In this document: in pieces, positions 41,781 through 51,263 of the stretch
How positions within the stretch are numbered: position 1 is the first letter of the stretch
Layout of the letters: each line of letters begins with the position of its first letter
NCBI GenBank assembly: GCA_947501555.1
Contig: CANMWG010000001.1
Span: 1,488,001-1,552,000, forward strand
DNA length: 64,000 nucleotides
Direction of reading: 5' to 3'
Source: an uncultured Paracoccaceae bacterium
Lineage (GTDB): Bacteria; Pseudomonadota; Alphaproteobacteria; Rhodobacterales; Rhodobacteraceae
Program-made: the position numbers and the translations under genes
Notes under the pieces: generated by a model
What the model saw: only the letters and a program-made list of their open reading frames with translations
Database searches by the model: none
What the model was told of the DNA's origin: nothing

Positions 41781-44477
41781 TTACGTTTCTGCTAACGCCG
41801 CACTCATTTTTGCCTTTGGCACGGTCACGCGAAATGCCGTGCCATCCTTGCGACGCAGGTACGCCACATCGCCACCCAGCCGGTGCATGATTTCTCGGCA
41901 GATCGCCAAGCCCAGTCCGGCCCCACCGGCCTTTGACTGGTCTGAAACCCGCGAGAATTTTTCAAAAATCAGCTGTTCATTTTCCTTCGCAATGCCACTG
42001 CCATTGTCAATGAAGTCAACATGGTAGGCTTCTTCGGTGTGATTGACGTCAATTGTGAGACGCGGCTCAGAGGCATCACAATATTTGCGCGCATTTGAAA
42101 TCACGTTAATGAACACCTGCACTAGACGGTCCAGGTCGGCTGACAACGTCACCTGTTCTGCGGTCTGATCCCGGACAACAACCAGCAAACTGTCGTGCAG
42201 ACCGGCGGCACCAACCGCCCGGTCGATCAGCGACGACAAATCACCTGTCTGCTCGTTCAAAACGACCTGTCCGTTTTCGAGCACCGACAGATCCAACAGA
42301 TCGTCCAACAACCGAGTCAGACGAATAGCCTCATCGTGAATGATACCGGCGTAGCGCTCTCGCGCCTCGGCAGACATAGTATCGTCGCGCAGAATGTCCG
42401 AAAACGACCGGATCGACGTCATCGGTGTCCGCAATTCGTGACTAATCTGACTAAGGAACGCATCCTTTTGGATCGAAAGCGCGGTTAATTTTGTATTGGC
42501 ATCCCGCAAGGCGCGCGCGGTTTGTTCCTGCTCGGCTGATTTCGCTTCAAGCCGGTTGGAATACTCTAAAATCTGTGCAGCTTCATCGGCCACGGCGATC
42601 AAATCCTCAACCGACACACCGCTGCCGCCGGTCAACTGACCAATCATGGCATGGGCCGTCGCAGCGCCGACAGAGCCTGCCAGCTCGCGCTCAAGGTGTT
42701 GGATGAATTCAGGCGTGACCTCCGGCAGATATCCTGTCAGCCCCTGCCGCGCGGCCTCCGTTTCAAAGATGGCCTGCGCTTCTCTGCTTCCCAATATGCG
42801 CTGCGACATGACCAGCAGATCCTCCGCCCCGGTGGCCGCACTGGTCCAGGCCGGGGCTGCATTTGAACGTTCAAAAACATTGACAAATTGCGCGCCTTGC
42901 AGCCGCTCAAGCGGGCCGGGAAAGCTGACCAAGGAACCTACAACGAAAATGCCAGCGTTCCACAGCATCGACCACATGATCCCATGTACAAGCGGATCAA
43001 GGCCGGCAATGCCAAATAAGGCCTGCGGACGCAGCCAAGCGATACCAAAGGGGCCCAGCTCCATTACAGATTGGCTGATAACGGCCTCCACGCCAAAGCT
43101 GGGCAAGAATAAGGTCCATGTCCAAATCAGTAAGCCGGTCAGCAACCCCAAAGCGGCCCCGATCCGGGTTGCGCCCCGCCAAAAGATGCCGCCGATCAAG
43201 GCTGGCAGAATTTGGACCGTACCGGTAAATGAGATCAAACCGATAGCAGCCAAGGCGGTCCCGCCGCCAGAAGCGCGATAATATATAAACCCCAACATCA
43301 AGATGCCCGCAATCGACAGCCTACGCGCCAGCAAGATCACCTTGCGAACATCCCCCGACATCATCGCATGTTGATCGGCCTGCAAATGCAGCCAGACGGG
43401 GACGACGATGTGGTTTGATACCATTGTGGCCAAGGCGATCGTGGCGACAATGACCATTGAGGTCGCGGACGAAAATCCGCCAAGAAAGGACAAAACCGCT
43501 AGCCCGTTCCGACCCTCAAAAAGCGGGACCGTCAGCACGAAAAGGTCCGGGTTACTTCCCGCAGGCAGAAGATCCAAACCCACTACGGCAATCGGCACGA
43601 CAAAAAGGCTCATCAAGAACAGATAAGCTGGAAACGCCCAGCTGGCGACGCGCAGATGCCGCTCATCCGCGTTTTCGACGACCAAGACCTGAAACATGCG
43701 TGGCAAGCAAATAAAGGCGGCCCCCGATAGAAAGATCAGGCTGATCCAACGGCCACTATCTTGATCCCACAACGTGATGTCGGATGTCTCAATCCGTTGC
43801 AACATGCCTGATGGTCCACCGGCAATGCCCCAAACCACAAAGACACCAACAGCAACCAAAGCCATGAGTTTCACGACGGCCTCAACTGCGATAGCCATGA
43901 CGATGCCGTGGTGGCGCTCGTTAACATCCAGATTTCGGGTACCAAACAGAATTGTAAAGATCGCAAGCCCTACCGCCACCCAAAGGGCCGTGGCATTGAA
44001 ATCGGCAGCATCCCAAACTTGGGCGCCTGATTGCGCAAAAACCGCAAAAGATAGCGTCACGGACTGCAGCTGCAAAGCGATATAGGGGGTAGCCGCGATG
44101 ACCGAAATCACGGTGACGACCATGCCCAAGAGGGTTGATTTGCCAAATCTAGATGAGATCAGATCGGCGATTGAGGTCAATCGTTGCGAGCGACCAATGC
44201 GCACCAGCTTGCGCAATATCCACCACCACCCGACCATGACCAACGTAGGCCCCAGATAGATCGTGACAAATTCCAATCCGGACCGGGCGGCGTACCCAAC
44301 GGCACCATAAAATGTCCAAGCTGTGCAATAAATGCTGAGCGACAGGGTGTAGATCAGCGGCGAGTGAAGCCAATTCGAGTGTCCCGCCGCTGCCCGTTGT
44401 TCGGCCAAAAAGGCGACTGCAAACAAAATTGCTACGTAACTTAACGCCGCGAAAATCAGGACGTTAAACGAAATCAT
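41781..44477 (-). CDS. SLC5-STAC hybrid sensor kinase (CbrA-like sodium/solute symporter-histidine kinase)
   Basis: ATG 44477 gives 898 residues. Residues 1 to about 530 form some 12-13 membrane helices of the SSS (PutP) family. A STAC region (ERELAGSVGAATAHAM) links them to a coiled coil. HisKA has its His near residue 683 (SQISHELRTPMTSIR). The HATPase part includes NVISNARKYCD, DNGSGI and GGAGLGLAI. Such CbrA-like kinases sense or transport a solute and control carbon or nitrogen use. The start overlaps the upstream stop. The response regulator is encoded two genes upstream. Confidence 0.9.
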   Translation of the reverse strand: MISFNVLIFAALSYVAILFAVAFLAEQRAAAGHSNWLHSPLIYTLSLSIYCTAWTFYGAVGYAARSGLEFVTIYLGPTLVMVGWWWILRKLVRIGRSQRLTSIADLISSRFGKSTLLGMVVTVISVIAATPYIALQLQSVTLSFAVFAQSGAQVWDAADFNATALWVAVGLAIFTILFGTRNLDVNERHHGIVMAIAVEAVVKLMALVAVGVFVVWGIAGGPSGMLQRIETSDITLWDQDSGRWISLIFLSGAAFICLPRMFQVLVVENADERHLRVASWAFPAYLFLMSLFVVPIAVVGLDLLPAGSNPDLFVLTVPLFEGRNGLAVLSFLGGFSSATSMVIVATIALATMVSNHIVVPVWLHLQADQHAMMSGDVRKVILLARRLSIAGILMLGFIYYRASGGGTALAAIGLISFTGTVQILPALIGGIFWRGATRIGAALGLLTGLLIWTWTLFLPSFGVEAVISQSVMELGPFGIAWLRPQALFGIAGLDPLVHGIMWSMLWNAGIFVVGSLVSFPGPLERLQGAQFVNVFERSNAAPAWTSAATGAEDLLVMSQRILGSREAQAIFETEAARQGLTGYLPEVTPEFIQHLERELAGSVGAATAHAMIGQLTGGSGVSVEDLIAVADEAAQILEYSNRLEAKSAEQEQTARALRDANTKLTALSIQKDAFLSQISHELRTPMTSIRSFSDILRDDTMSAEARERYAGIIHDEAIRLTRLLDDLLDLSVLENGQVVLNEQTGDLSSLIDRAVGAAGLHDSLLVVVRDQTAEQVTLSADLDRLVQVFINVISNARKYCDASEPRLTIDVNHTEEAYHVDFIDNGSGIAKENEQLIFEKFSRVSDQSKAGGAGLGLAICREIMHRLGGDVAYLRRKDGTAFRVTVPKAKMSAALAET

Positions 44478-44749
44478 CAATCGGAGCTTTCCGATTGTGA
44501 CGGTTCGGTATCCACCTGCAATTTGCGGATAATAAGGGCACTCAGGATGATCAGCAAAACCCAAACGCCAAAGACATAGAGCAACGAAGTCGCATTCGAC
44601 GTACCCTCGGCGGTGTCAGAGCGCCACAACAAAGGGATCGCCCATAAAACCATGCCCAACAGCGGCAACAGGCGCGCCGCATCCGTCAGACGCCGTTGCT
44701 TGTAGCTGGCGCGTTCCAGAAAAACCGGTGAATTCCTTTGACGGCTCAT
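44477..44749 (-). CDS. Small two-helix membrane protein in the symporter-kinase operon
   Basis: The 90-residue protein has a basic N terminus (SRQRNSPVFLERASYKQRR), two hydrophobic helices (about residues 25-42 and 55-75) and an acidic Ser-rich tail. It overlaps both neighbours by a few bases and must be co-translated. Small membrane proteins of this kind accompany SSS transporters; an accessory subunit role is inference. Confidence 0.82.
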   Translation of the reverse strand: MSRQRNSPVFLERASYKQRRLTDAARLLPLLGMVLWAIPLLWRSDTAEGTSNATSLLYVFGVWVLLIILSALIIRKLQVDTEPSQSESSD

Positions 44750-45114
44750 GCGCCAATCATGTTGCGTACGTGGTCGCGCACTTCCCCGTTGGAAAATGGC
44801 TTCGTCATGAAATGCGTTGCCCCCAACCTCAGCGCAAGCTCACGATCTTTATCTTGACCACGGGCCGTCAACATCATGATCGGAATGTCCTTGGATATCT
44901 CTTGGCTGCGCAAATCACGCAGGATATCAAAACCGCTCCGGCCAGGTAGCATCACATCGAGAATGATCATATCTGGCGGCATGCTTGCCACTTTTTCCAT
45001 CGCCGTCACCCCATCTTCATGAGTGTGCACAGTCCAACCGTCGCGTGACAAAATAAAGCTGATCGCCTCGATGATATTCGGCTCATCTTCGATCAGAAGG
45101 ACACGTTTGCCCAT
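44746..45114 (-). CDS. Single-domain response regulator (CheY-like)
   Basis: The 122-residue receiver domain has Glu9-Asp10-Glu11 as acidic cluster, phospho-acceptor Asp53 (IILDVMLPGRSG) and Lys in MTKPFSNGE near residue 103. There is no output domain. It heads the operon with the symporter-kinase and may receive its phosphate; the FliM/FliN-domain protein at the operon end is a conceivable partner, because CheY proteins bind FliM. That link is inference. Confidence 0.9.
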   Translation of the reverse strand: MGKRVLLIEDEPNIIEAISFILSRDGWTVHTHEDGVTAMEKVASMPPDMIILDVMLPGRSGFDILRDLRSQEISKDIPIMMLTARGQDKDRELALRLGATHFMTKPFSNGEVRDHVRNMIGA

Positions 45115-45194
45115 CTCATCGCCTCCCCTCTCCTAACGGTAGCAAATTCAAAGACTTGCTCCTAATGAGAGTATCAGTGCAATAACAGCCGCTG

Positions 45195-46499
45195 TCAAAG
45201 CACAGATTGGTTTGTGACACCTTCTATCGCTGGCTCGCGACGGCTCTGACACGCCGAACGCGGGCAAATGCGACAGGAAACACCAACCTCAATCGGATCT
45301 GCGGCGGCCTGTGGAGGATCGGGCATAATGAGCGCCGTGCTATGCAAAACTGGCGTCGCATCAAAGCGCGACGTGCCGACGGGCAACGCAATGGCATGGC
45401 ATAGAAACCGCGACGCAGCGGCATCGGGAACAAGAACTTCTTGACGAATAGGCTGTGCAGGGCGGCTGAATGCACCAAAGATCGGCCACAAGGGGCATGC
45501 TCCGCCGCTGCGCGGTAGGGTAAAACCCGGGACAGGTTTGGCGAACAAAGCCGTTCCAGAATTGTCGCAAATCATCAACCCCATCGGCGGATGCTGACCA
45601 TCAGATGGCAAAGATGCCAACCGACGCAGGACCGTATCCAAAGACACGTCAAAGTGATCGGCTATGGTGAACGGATCATACTGCGACGCGATGCAAAGTG
45701 GCTCAAAATCTGCCAATGGGATGGCGGCGACATCGGCCTGATACTGCTTTGCAACTCTCTCGTACAACTGCAATGCAGCACCCTTCAGCCCGGATGCGGT
45801 CACAAAGCGGGCCAAATCGGCCGACGGATCCTCCAAAGGTGCAAGGTGATAGGCAGTTTTGCCTAGCTGACGTTCCACCTGCTCACTTGGCGAAGTTCCA
45901 ACATCCTGCTCCATGCTCGGCACCTCAAGATAGGTGATCAAAGCCTCGCTACTGGCCGCAAGTCGGACACTGTCCGCATGGATGTTCTGATGAAAGCGGC
46001 TTTGCCAGTCCGCATCAAGTTCTTCCTGACCAACCAAAATGGACGCGGATGATCGGATAGAAGTCACAGCCGAAATGACATCGTGCAGCGCATCTGCAAG
46101 CTGGGGATCGTGGGTCATGCGGTCTTGCAAGGCCCGTACACGTTCTTCCAGCACAGACAGTCTGCGGGCTTGCATGGCGATCAACTGGCTCCAACCGGGA
46201 TAACGGGCGGCGAGTTCCTCGGTGCGGGCAATTTCGACCATATCACCGGTAAATGTAGCTGCACTGCGCATTTGATCCAGCAGGTCGCTGTCGGCACCCT
46301 CAGTCAGCAATGACGGATCTACGCCGAGAATGCGGGCCAAATCGGATAGAAGTTTGCCCGCGATTCTGCGGCGGTTATGCTCAATCAGGTTAAGATAAGA
46401 TGCAGAAATACCCGCGGCCTCAGCCACGGCCGCTTGGCGCATACCCAGATCAAGGCGCTTTTCTCTGATCCGTGATCCAGTAAGGCGACGGGTCGGCAA
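45195..46499 (-). CDS. XRE-family regulator with DUF2083 domain (ScfR/RamB-like)
   Basis: The 434-residue protein starts with an XRE helix-turn-helix (RLDLGMRQAAVAEAAGISAS and on). A helical middle part follows, then a DUF2083 ligand/short-chain fatty-acyl domain ending in a Cys cluster (VGVSCRICPRSACQSRREP). Relatives control short-chain fatty acid or acetate metabolism. The start appears to be TTG 46499. It is divergent from the ABC transporter genes, with an inverted repeat at 46572-46591 between them. Confidence 0.83.
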   Translation of the reverse strand: MPTRRLTGSRIREKRLDLGMRQAAVAEAAGISASYLNLIEHNRRRIAGKLLSDLARILGVDPSLLTEGADSDLLDQMRSAATFTGDMVEIARTEELAARYPGWSQLIAMQARRLSVLEERVRALQDRMTHDPQLADALHDVISAVTSIRSSASILVGQEELDADWQSRFHQNIHADSVRLAASSEALITYLEVPSMEQDVGTSPSEQVERQLGKTAYHLAPLEDPSADLARFVTASGLKGAALQLYERVAKQYQADVAAIPLADFEPLCIASQYDPFTIADHFDVSLDTVLRRLASLPSDGQHPPMGLMICDNSGTALFAKPVPGFTLPRSGGACPLWPIFGAFSRPAQPIRQEVLVPDAAASRFLCHAIALPVGTSRFDATPVLHSTALIMPDPPQAAADPIEVGVSCRICPRSACQSRREPAIEGVTNQSVL

Positions 46500-46571
46500 T
46501 CAAGAATACCCCAACATTTTCAATCGCTTTCTGCGTGTGCGAGAAAACAGATTAACAGAATTTACACCATG

Positions 46572-46591
46572 TTTGTACATTATTTTACAAA
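46572..46591. promoter_or_regulatory. Candidate operator for the XRE regulator
   Basis: TTTGTA (46572-46577) and TACAAA (46586-46591) form an inverted repeat around 8 AT-rich bp, 73 bp upstream of the XRE gene and 127 bp upstream of the ABC transporter. RamB/ScfR-type proteins bind TTTGCAAA-like sequences, so the similarity is suggestive only. Confidence 0.35.
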
Positions 46592-46717
46592 TAAGTCTAG
46601 TGCTCTCAAAGGCTTGTTGCCCGAGTCGCCCTATCCCCCTGACACTGCAGTTGTACTCAAAGTGCAACCGTGAAGGCGAGGAGGCCGGATCGGCCTAAAC
46701 CTTCAGGGAGGATGATA

Positions 46718-48064
46718 ATGTCTCATTCGAAAGTCTCGCGTCGTGGCGTAATCAAAACTGGTATGGTTGCCAGTGCTGGTCTCGCTCTTCCGCAGTATTT
46801 GCGCGCTGACTCACACACCGGCTTCACTAATGCACCCGGCGACAGTGAAGTTGTTCTTGGCTTCAACGTTCCGCAGACAGGTCCCTACGCGGACGAAGGT
46901 GCAGACGAACTACGCGCATATGAGCTAGCAGTTGAGCACCTGAATGGCGGTGGCGACGGCGGCATGTTGAGCACTTTCTCATCCAAGGCGCTGGACGGAA
47001 CAGGTATCTTGGGCCGCGAAGTCAAATACGTGACGGGTGATACACAGACCAAGTCTGACGCCGCCCGCGCATCCGCACGTTCGATGATCGAAAAAGACGG
47101 CGCGATCATGATCACAGGTGGGTCCTCCTCTGGTGTGGCCGTAGCCGTACAGGCGCTGTGCCAAGAGGCGGGCATCATCTTTATGGCAGGTCTGACACAC
47201 TCAAACGACACGACGGGTAAAGATCGCCGGGCCAACGGGTTCCGTCACTTCTTTAACTCTTACATGTCGGGCGCTGCGTTGGCCCCTGTGCTTGCAGCGA
47301 ACTATGGCACCGAGCGCAAAGCCTATCACCTGACTGCAGATTATAACTGGGGTTACACCACAGAAGAAGCCGTCCGGTCTTCAACAGAAGCCATGGGTTG
47401 GGAAACTGTGAACGCTGTGAAAACACCGCTGACACAAACTGACTTCTCATCCTATATCGCACCGGTCCTGAACTCTGGTGCTGACGTTCTGGTTCTGAAC
47501 CACTACGGCGGGAACATGGTGAACTCACTAACCAATGCGGTTCAGTTTGGCCTGCGCGAAGCAGAGGCAAACGGTCAAAACTTCGAAATTGTTGTTCCTC
47601 TGTACTCGCGCCTGATGGCGAAAGGTGCGGGCGCCAACGTTTCAGGTATCTTCGGATCAACGAACTGGCACTGGTCACTGCAAGACGCAGGCTCACAAGC
47701 CTTCGTTCAGTCCTTCGGCACCAAATACGGCTTCCCGCCAAGCCAGGCTGCGCACACAACATATGTGCAGACGCTGCTTTATGCAGATGCGGTCACACGG
47801 GCTGGCTCATTCAACCCATGTGCAGTTGCAGAAGCGCTGGAAGACTTTGAGTTCGATGGCTTGGGCAACGGTCCAACACTGTACCGCGGCGCTGATCACC
47901 AGTGCTTTAAGGACGTGCTTGTTGTGAAGGGTAAAGAGAACCCTGAAAACGAGTTTGACCTTCTCGAAATCGTCGAAGTGACACCTGTTGATCAAGTGAC
48001 ATATGCACCTGATCACCCGCAGTTTGCTGGTGGCGAGCTGGGTGCATGTAACCCCGGCGCATAA
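46718..48064 (+). CDS. Branched-chain amino acid/amide-type ABC transporter substrate-binding protein
   Basis: ATG 46718 follows GGGAGG at 6 bp. The 448-residue protein begins with a Tat-like signal (VSRRGVIKTGMVASAGLAL). The mature part is a type I periplasmic-binding fold of the LivJ/UrtA kind (VLGFNVPQTGPYADEGADE, MIEKDGAIMITGGSSSGVA). The ligand could be an amino acid, amide or other polar solute. It is the first gene of a five-gene operon and is followed by a hairpin that may favour its higher expression. Confidence 0.9.
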   Translation: MSHSKVSRRGVIKTGMVASAGLALPQYLRADSHTGFTNAPGDSEVVLGFNVPQTGPYADEGADELRAYELAVEHLNGGGDGGMLSTFSSKALDGTGILGREVKYVTGDTQTKSDAARASARSMIEKDGAIMITGGSSSGVAVAVQALCQEAGIIFMAGLTHSNDTTGKDRRANGFRHFFNSYMSGAALAPVLAANYGTERKAYHLTADYNWGYTTEEAVRSSTEAMGWETVNAVKTPLTQTDFSSYIAPVLNSGADVLVLNHYGGNMVNSLTNAVQFGLREAEANGQNFEIVVPLYSRLMAKGAGANVSGIFGSTNWHWSLQDAGSQAFVQSFGTKYGFPPSQAAHTTYVQTLLYADAVTRAGSFNPCAVAEALEDFEFDGLGNGPTLYRGADHQCFKDVLVVKGKENPENEFDLLEIVEVTPVDQVTYAPDHPQFAGGELGACNPGA

Positions 48065-48072
48065 AACAAATT

Positions 48073-48096
48073 GGGCCACCGCTATTGCGGTGGTCC
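48073..48096 (+). terminator. Hairpin after the substrate-binding protein gene
   Basis: GGGCCACCGC and GCGGTGGTCC form a 10-bp stem (one G-U pair) with a TATT loop, 8 bp after the stop. No T-run follows, so it probably protects the upstream mRNA or partly attenuates, as often seen after binding-protein genes. Confidence 0.6.
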
Positions 48097-48187
48097 ACCT
48101 TCAATTCTCCTTACAGCGTGCCATGGTTGCACGTCCGCGTTGCCGGGCGACTGGCTGCGCAATGTCTCATGATGAGAGGTCACAAAC

Positions 48188-49219
48188 ATGGACCAGATAA
48201 TTCTTCAAATCCTGAACGGATTGGACAAAGGCTCCGCTTATGCGTTGATCGCCCTTGGTCTGACCCTAATTTTCGGCACGTTGGGGGTTGTGAACTTCGC
48301 CCATGGTGCGCTGTTCATGATGGGTGCGTTTGTGGCTGTAACGGTGAGCAAACTGCTGACGCTCAGCCACAAGGTCGTTGATGAGACCCGCACGGACTTC
48401 TTAGGTAATCCGCTCGAAGTCGATGTACCCTACGTGTACGATTGGTTTGGACAGGCGGCGGGCGACGTGCTCATAGACTGGGCCGTCCCGATTGCTTTGA
48501 TCGTTGTGGTGCCGATCATGATCTTGATTGGTTTTGCCATGGAACGCGGCCTGATCAAACACTTCTACAAGCGGCCCCACGCAGACCAAATCCTTGTGAC
48601 CTTTGGTTTAGCCATCGTGCTGCAAGAAATCATCAAGTATTTCTACGGTGCAAACCCAATCCCAACACCCGCACCAAGCGCCTTTGTCGGCAGTTTCGAC
48701 TTTGGGGTGGCGTTTGGGTTTGATCCCAACGCAATCATCTACCCTTACTGGCGGCTTGTGTATTTCTTCTTCTCAATCGCGATCATCGGTGCAGTCTTCG
48801 CATTCTTGCAATTCACCACCTTCGGGATGGTCGTCCGAGCCGGTATGGCCGACCGGGAAACAGTTGGGTTGCTGGGGATCGATATCGATAAACGATTTAC
48901 CATCATGTTCGGAATTGCGGCCGCGGTGGCCGGGATGGCGGGCGTCATGTACGCCCCAATCAACTCGCCCAACTACGACATGGGGATGCACTTTCTTGTG
49001 CTCAGCTTCGTTGTGGTTGTTGTGGGTGGCATGGGGTCCCTGCCCGGCGCTGTTGCCGCAGGGTTCATGCTGGGGATATTGGAAAGCTTCGCATCCATGT
49101 CCGCTGTCATCGACTTCCTGCCCGGGATCAACCAGATCGTCATCTATCTTGTCGCAATCATCATTCTATTGACACGTCCACGCGGCCTGATGGGGCGCAA
49201 AGGCGTGATGGAGGAATAA
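48188..49219 (+). CDS. Branched-chain-type ABC transporter permease (LivH family)
   Basis: The 343-residue membrane protein has about eight helices and the LivH start LNGLDKGSAYALIALGLTLI with FGTLGVVNFAHGALFMMG. The EAA-like loop is near VRAGMADRETVGLLGIDI. Compared with LivH there is an insertion after residue 60 (DETRTDFLGNPLEVD...), as in amide/urea-type systems. GAGGT precedes ATG 48188. It pairs with the permease encoded 3 bp downstream. Confidence 0.92.
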   Translation: MDQIILQILNGLDKGSAYALIALGLTLIFGTLGVVNFAHGALFMMGAFVAVTVSKLLTLSHKVVDETRTDFLGNPLEVDVPYVYDWFGQAAGDVLIDWAVPIALIVVVPIMILIGFAMERGLIKHFYKRPHADQILVTFGLAIVLQEIIKYFYGANPIPTPAPSAFVGSFDFGVAFGFDPNAIIYPYWRLVYFFFSIAIIGAVFAFLQFTTFGMVVRAGMADRETVGLLGIDIDKRFTIMFGIAAAVAGMAGVMYAPINSPNYDMGMHFLVLSFVVVVVGGMGSLPGAVAAGFMLGILESFASMSAVIDFLPGINQIVIYLVAIIILLTRPRGLMGRKGVMEE

Positions 49220-49222
49220 GCA

Positions 49223-50419
49223 ATGCTCGGACTGAATAAAAAAGACGCGCGCCTGCTACTGATCGTTGTGGCTATTACCATGCTCGCACCCTTCATTCTG
49301 AACCCCTTCCCTGCAGGATCAGACCTTGCGCAGTTCAACGCAGGCTACCCTGACTTGATGCAACGGTTTGTGATCTTCGGCATTCTAGCGATTGGGTTCA
49401 ATATCCTCTTTGGGCTGACAGGGTATCTTTCATTCGGACACGCCGCCTTCTTGGGTGTGGGGTCTTATGCGGCAGTCTGGATGTTTAAGCTGCTCAGCAT
49501 GAACATCATCCCCGCGATTATGCTCAGCGTAATCATCGCGGGCGTATTTTCACTGGTGATCGGGTATGTCTCACTGCGGCGGTCCGGGATCTATTTCTCG
49601 ATCCTGACGCTCGCCTTCGCGCAGATGTCCTATTCCTTGGCCTACTCGGTTCTGACGCCACTGACGGGGGGCGAAACGGGCCTCCAGCCCAAGGCAACTG
49701 ATGCACGCATCCTTGACGGCGCGTTAGAGCCAGGGGAAGCCGCGACACCATCCCTGTTCAACATTGCGATGCGGGATAGTTTCGAACTCTCGCTCGGAAA
49801 CTGGGAGTTCGTGTTCAACTTTGGCTACTATGTCGCAGCGGTTGTGATGATCTTCGCCTTCTACATGTCGATCCGGATTTTCCGGTCACCGTTCGGGATG
49901 ATGCTGCGGGCGATCAAGTCCAACCAAACCCGGATGAGCTATACGGGGTTGAACGCACGGCCCTACACCCTAGCGGCCTTCGTAATCTCGGGCATGTATG
50001 CAGGGCTTGCCGGCGGGCTTTTGGTGGCAATGGACCCACAAGCCGGGGCCGAACGGATGTTCTGGACGGCGTCAGGTGAAATCGTGATCATGACGATCCT
50101 GGGTGGTGCGGGCACGTTGATCGGGCCAGTGCTGGGCGCAGGGTTCATCAAATACTTTGAGAACATCGTGTCCAAGATCAACGAAACGGTCTTGCACCAA
50201 TGGTTCTATTGGTTACCCGACGGGCTTGAGGATTTTGTCATCGCCATGATCTACCCCTTCGTCGGCAAAGGCTGGCACTTGCCGCTGGGTCTGTTGTTCA
50301 TGCTTGTCGTGATCTTCCTTCCTGGCGGGTTGGTCCAAGGCGGGCAGAAAATCGCAGGGCTCTTCAGCCGGAAAACAGCTGATGAGCCGCAACCCAAAGC
50401 CACCGAACCGGCCGAATAA
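49223..50419 (+). CDS. Branched-chain-type ABC transporter permease (LivM family)
   Basis: The 398-residue membrane protein has about ten helices and LivM motifs: [39 protein letters not shown] and [20 protein letters not shown] (coupling helix). An insertion after residue 150 ([17 protein letters not shown]) could form a periplasmic loop. It follows the LivH-type gene by 3 bp and precedes the two ATPase genes. Confidence 0.92.
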   Translation: MLGLNKKDARLLLIVVAITMLAPFILNPFPAGSDLAQFNAGYPDLMQRFVIFGILAIGFNILFGLTGYLSFGHAAFLGVGSYAAVWMFKLLSMNIIPAIMLSVIIAGVFSLVIGYVSLRRSGIYFSILTLAFAQMSYSLAYSVLTPLTGGETGLQPKATDARILDGALEPGEAATPSLFNIAMRDSFELSLGNWEFVFNFGYYVAAVVMIFAFYMSIRIFRSPFGMMLRAIKSNQTRMSYTGLNARPYTLAAFVISGMYAGLAGGLLVAMDPQAGAERMFWTASGEIVIMTILGGAGTLIGPVLGAGFIKYFENIVSKINETVLHQWFYWLPDGLEDFVIAMIYPFVGKGWHLPLGLLFMLVVIFLPGGLVQGGQKIAGLFSRKTADEPQPKATEPAE

Positions 50420-50431
50420 GGAGACGGACAG

Positions 50432-51190
50432 ATGGGAATGCTCGAAGTCAAAGGCATCAACAAGCGGTTTGGTGGGCTACAGGCGCTGGGGGATGTGAAC
50501 CTCAGCGTGGCTGAAAACACCACACACGCGATCATCGGGCCCAATGGGGCCGGTAAATCGACATTGCTGAATGTGTTGGTCGGGAAACTGATCCCGGACA
50601 GCGGTTCCGTCATGTTCAATGGGCAATCCGTACTGGGACGCAAACCGCATGAGATCAATCAAATGGGGATAAGCCGGGTGTTCCAAACCCCGGAAATCTT
50701 CAGCGACCTCAGCGTGTTTGAGAACGTCATGATCCCTTGCTTTGCAAAGCGGGACGGGTCCTTCCGGATGCATGCCATCGAAAGCATAATTTCGGAGAAA
50801 GGCATCCAGCAACAAGCCGAAGAGATTTTGGCAGATGTGAATATGCTCGAGAAACGACACATGATTGCTTCCAGCCTTTCGCGCGGCGACAAGCGTCGGC
50901 TTGAGATGGCGATGTGCCTGGTACAGGATCCAAAGCTGTTGTTGCTTGATGAGCCAACGGCTGGCATGGCCCGGGCAGATACGGAAAACACGATCAACCT
51001 GCTCAAGGAAATCCGTGCGCAACGTGGGATCACGATGGCCATCATTGAACACGATATGAACGTGGTCTTTTCATTGGCCGAACGGATCACCGTGCTAGCG
51101 CAAGGCACCCCGCTCGTTGAAGACACACCTGATAACATCAAGGGCCACCCCAAGGTCCGCGAAGCCTATCTGGGCGAAGCACAGGTTTAA
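50432..51190 (+). CDS. ABC transporter ATP-binding protein (LivG family)
   Basis: The 252-residue ATPase has Walker A GPNGAGKST, a modified signature LSRGDKRRLEMAM (usual LSYGxQRRLEIA), Walker B LLLLDEPTAGM and switch His in IIEHDM. It energises the LivH/LivM-type permease pair. AAGGAG precedes ATG 50432. A 73-bp gap with two tandem palindromes separates it from the second ATPase gene. Confidence 0.93.
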   Translation: MGMLEVKGINKRFGGLQALGDVNLSVAENTTHAIIGPNGAGKSTLLNVLVGKLIPDSGSVMFNGQSVLGRKPHEINQMGISRVFQTPEIFSDLSVFENVMIPCFAKRDGSFRMHAIESIISEKGIQQQAEEILADVNMLEKRHMIASSLSRGDKRRLEMAMCLVQDPKLLLLDEPTAGMARADTENTINLLKEIRAQRGITMAIIEHDMNVVFSLAERITVLAQGTPLVEDTPDNIKGHPKVREAYLGEAQV

Positions 51191-51196
51191 CCCGCA

Positions 51197-51245
51197 CCAA
51201 TTTTCTAGAAAATTGGCCAGATCATCATTTTTCTAGAAAAATGAT
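51197..51245. repeat. Two tandem perfect palindromes centred on TTTTCTAGAAAA
   Basis: A 20-bp palindrome (51197-51216) and a 22-bp palindrome (51224-51245) share the core TTTTCTAGAAAA but have different outer arms, separated by 7 bp. Both are perfect. They fill the gap between the two ATPase genes. Similar TTTTCTAGAAAA hairpins seem to be common between roseobacter genes, as far as I recall. Confidence 0.8.
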
Positions 51246-51263
51246 TTTGCAGGAGACACGACT

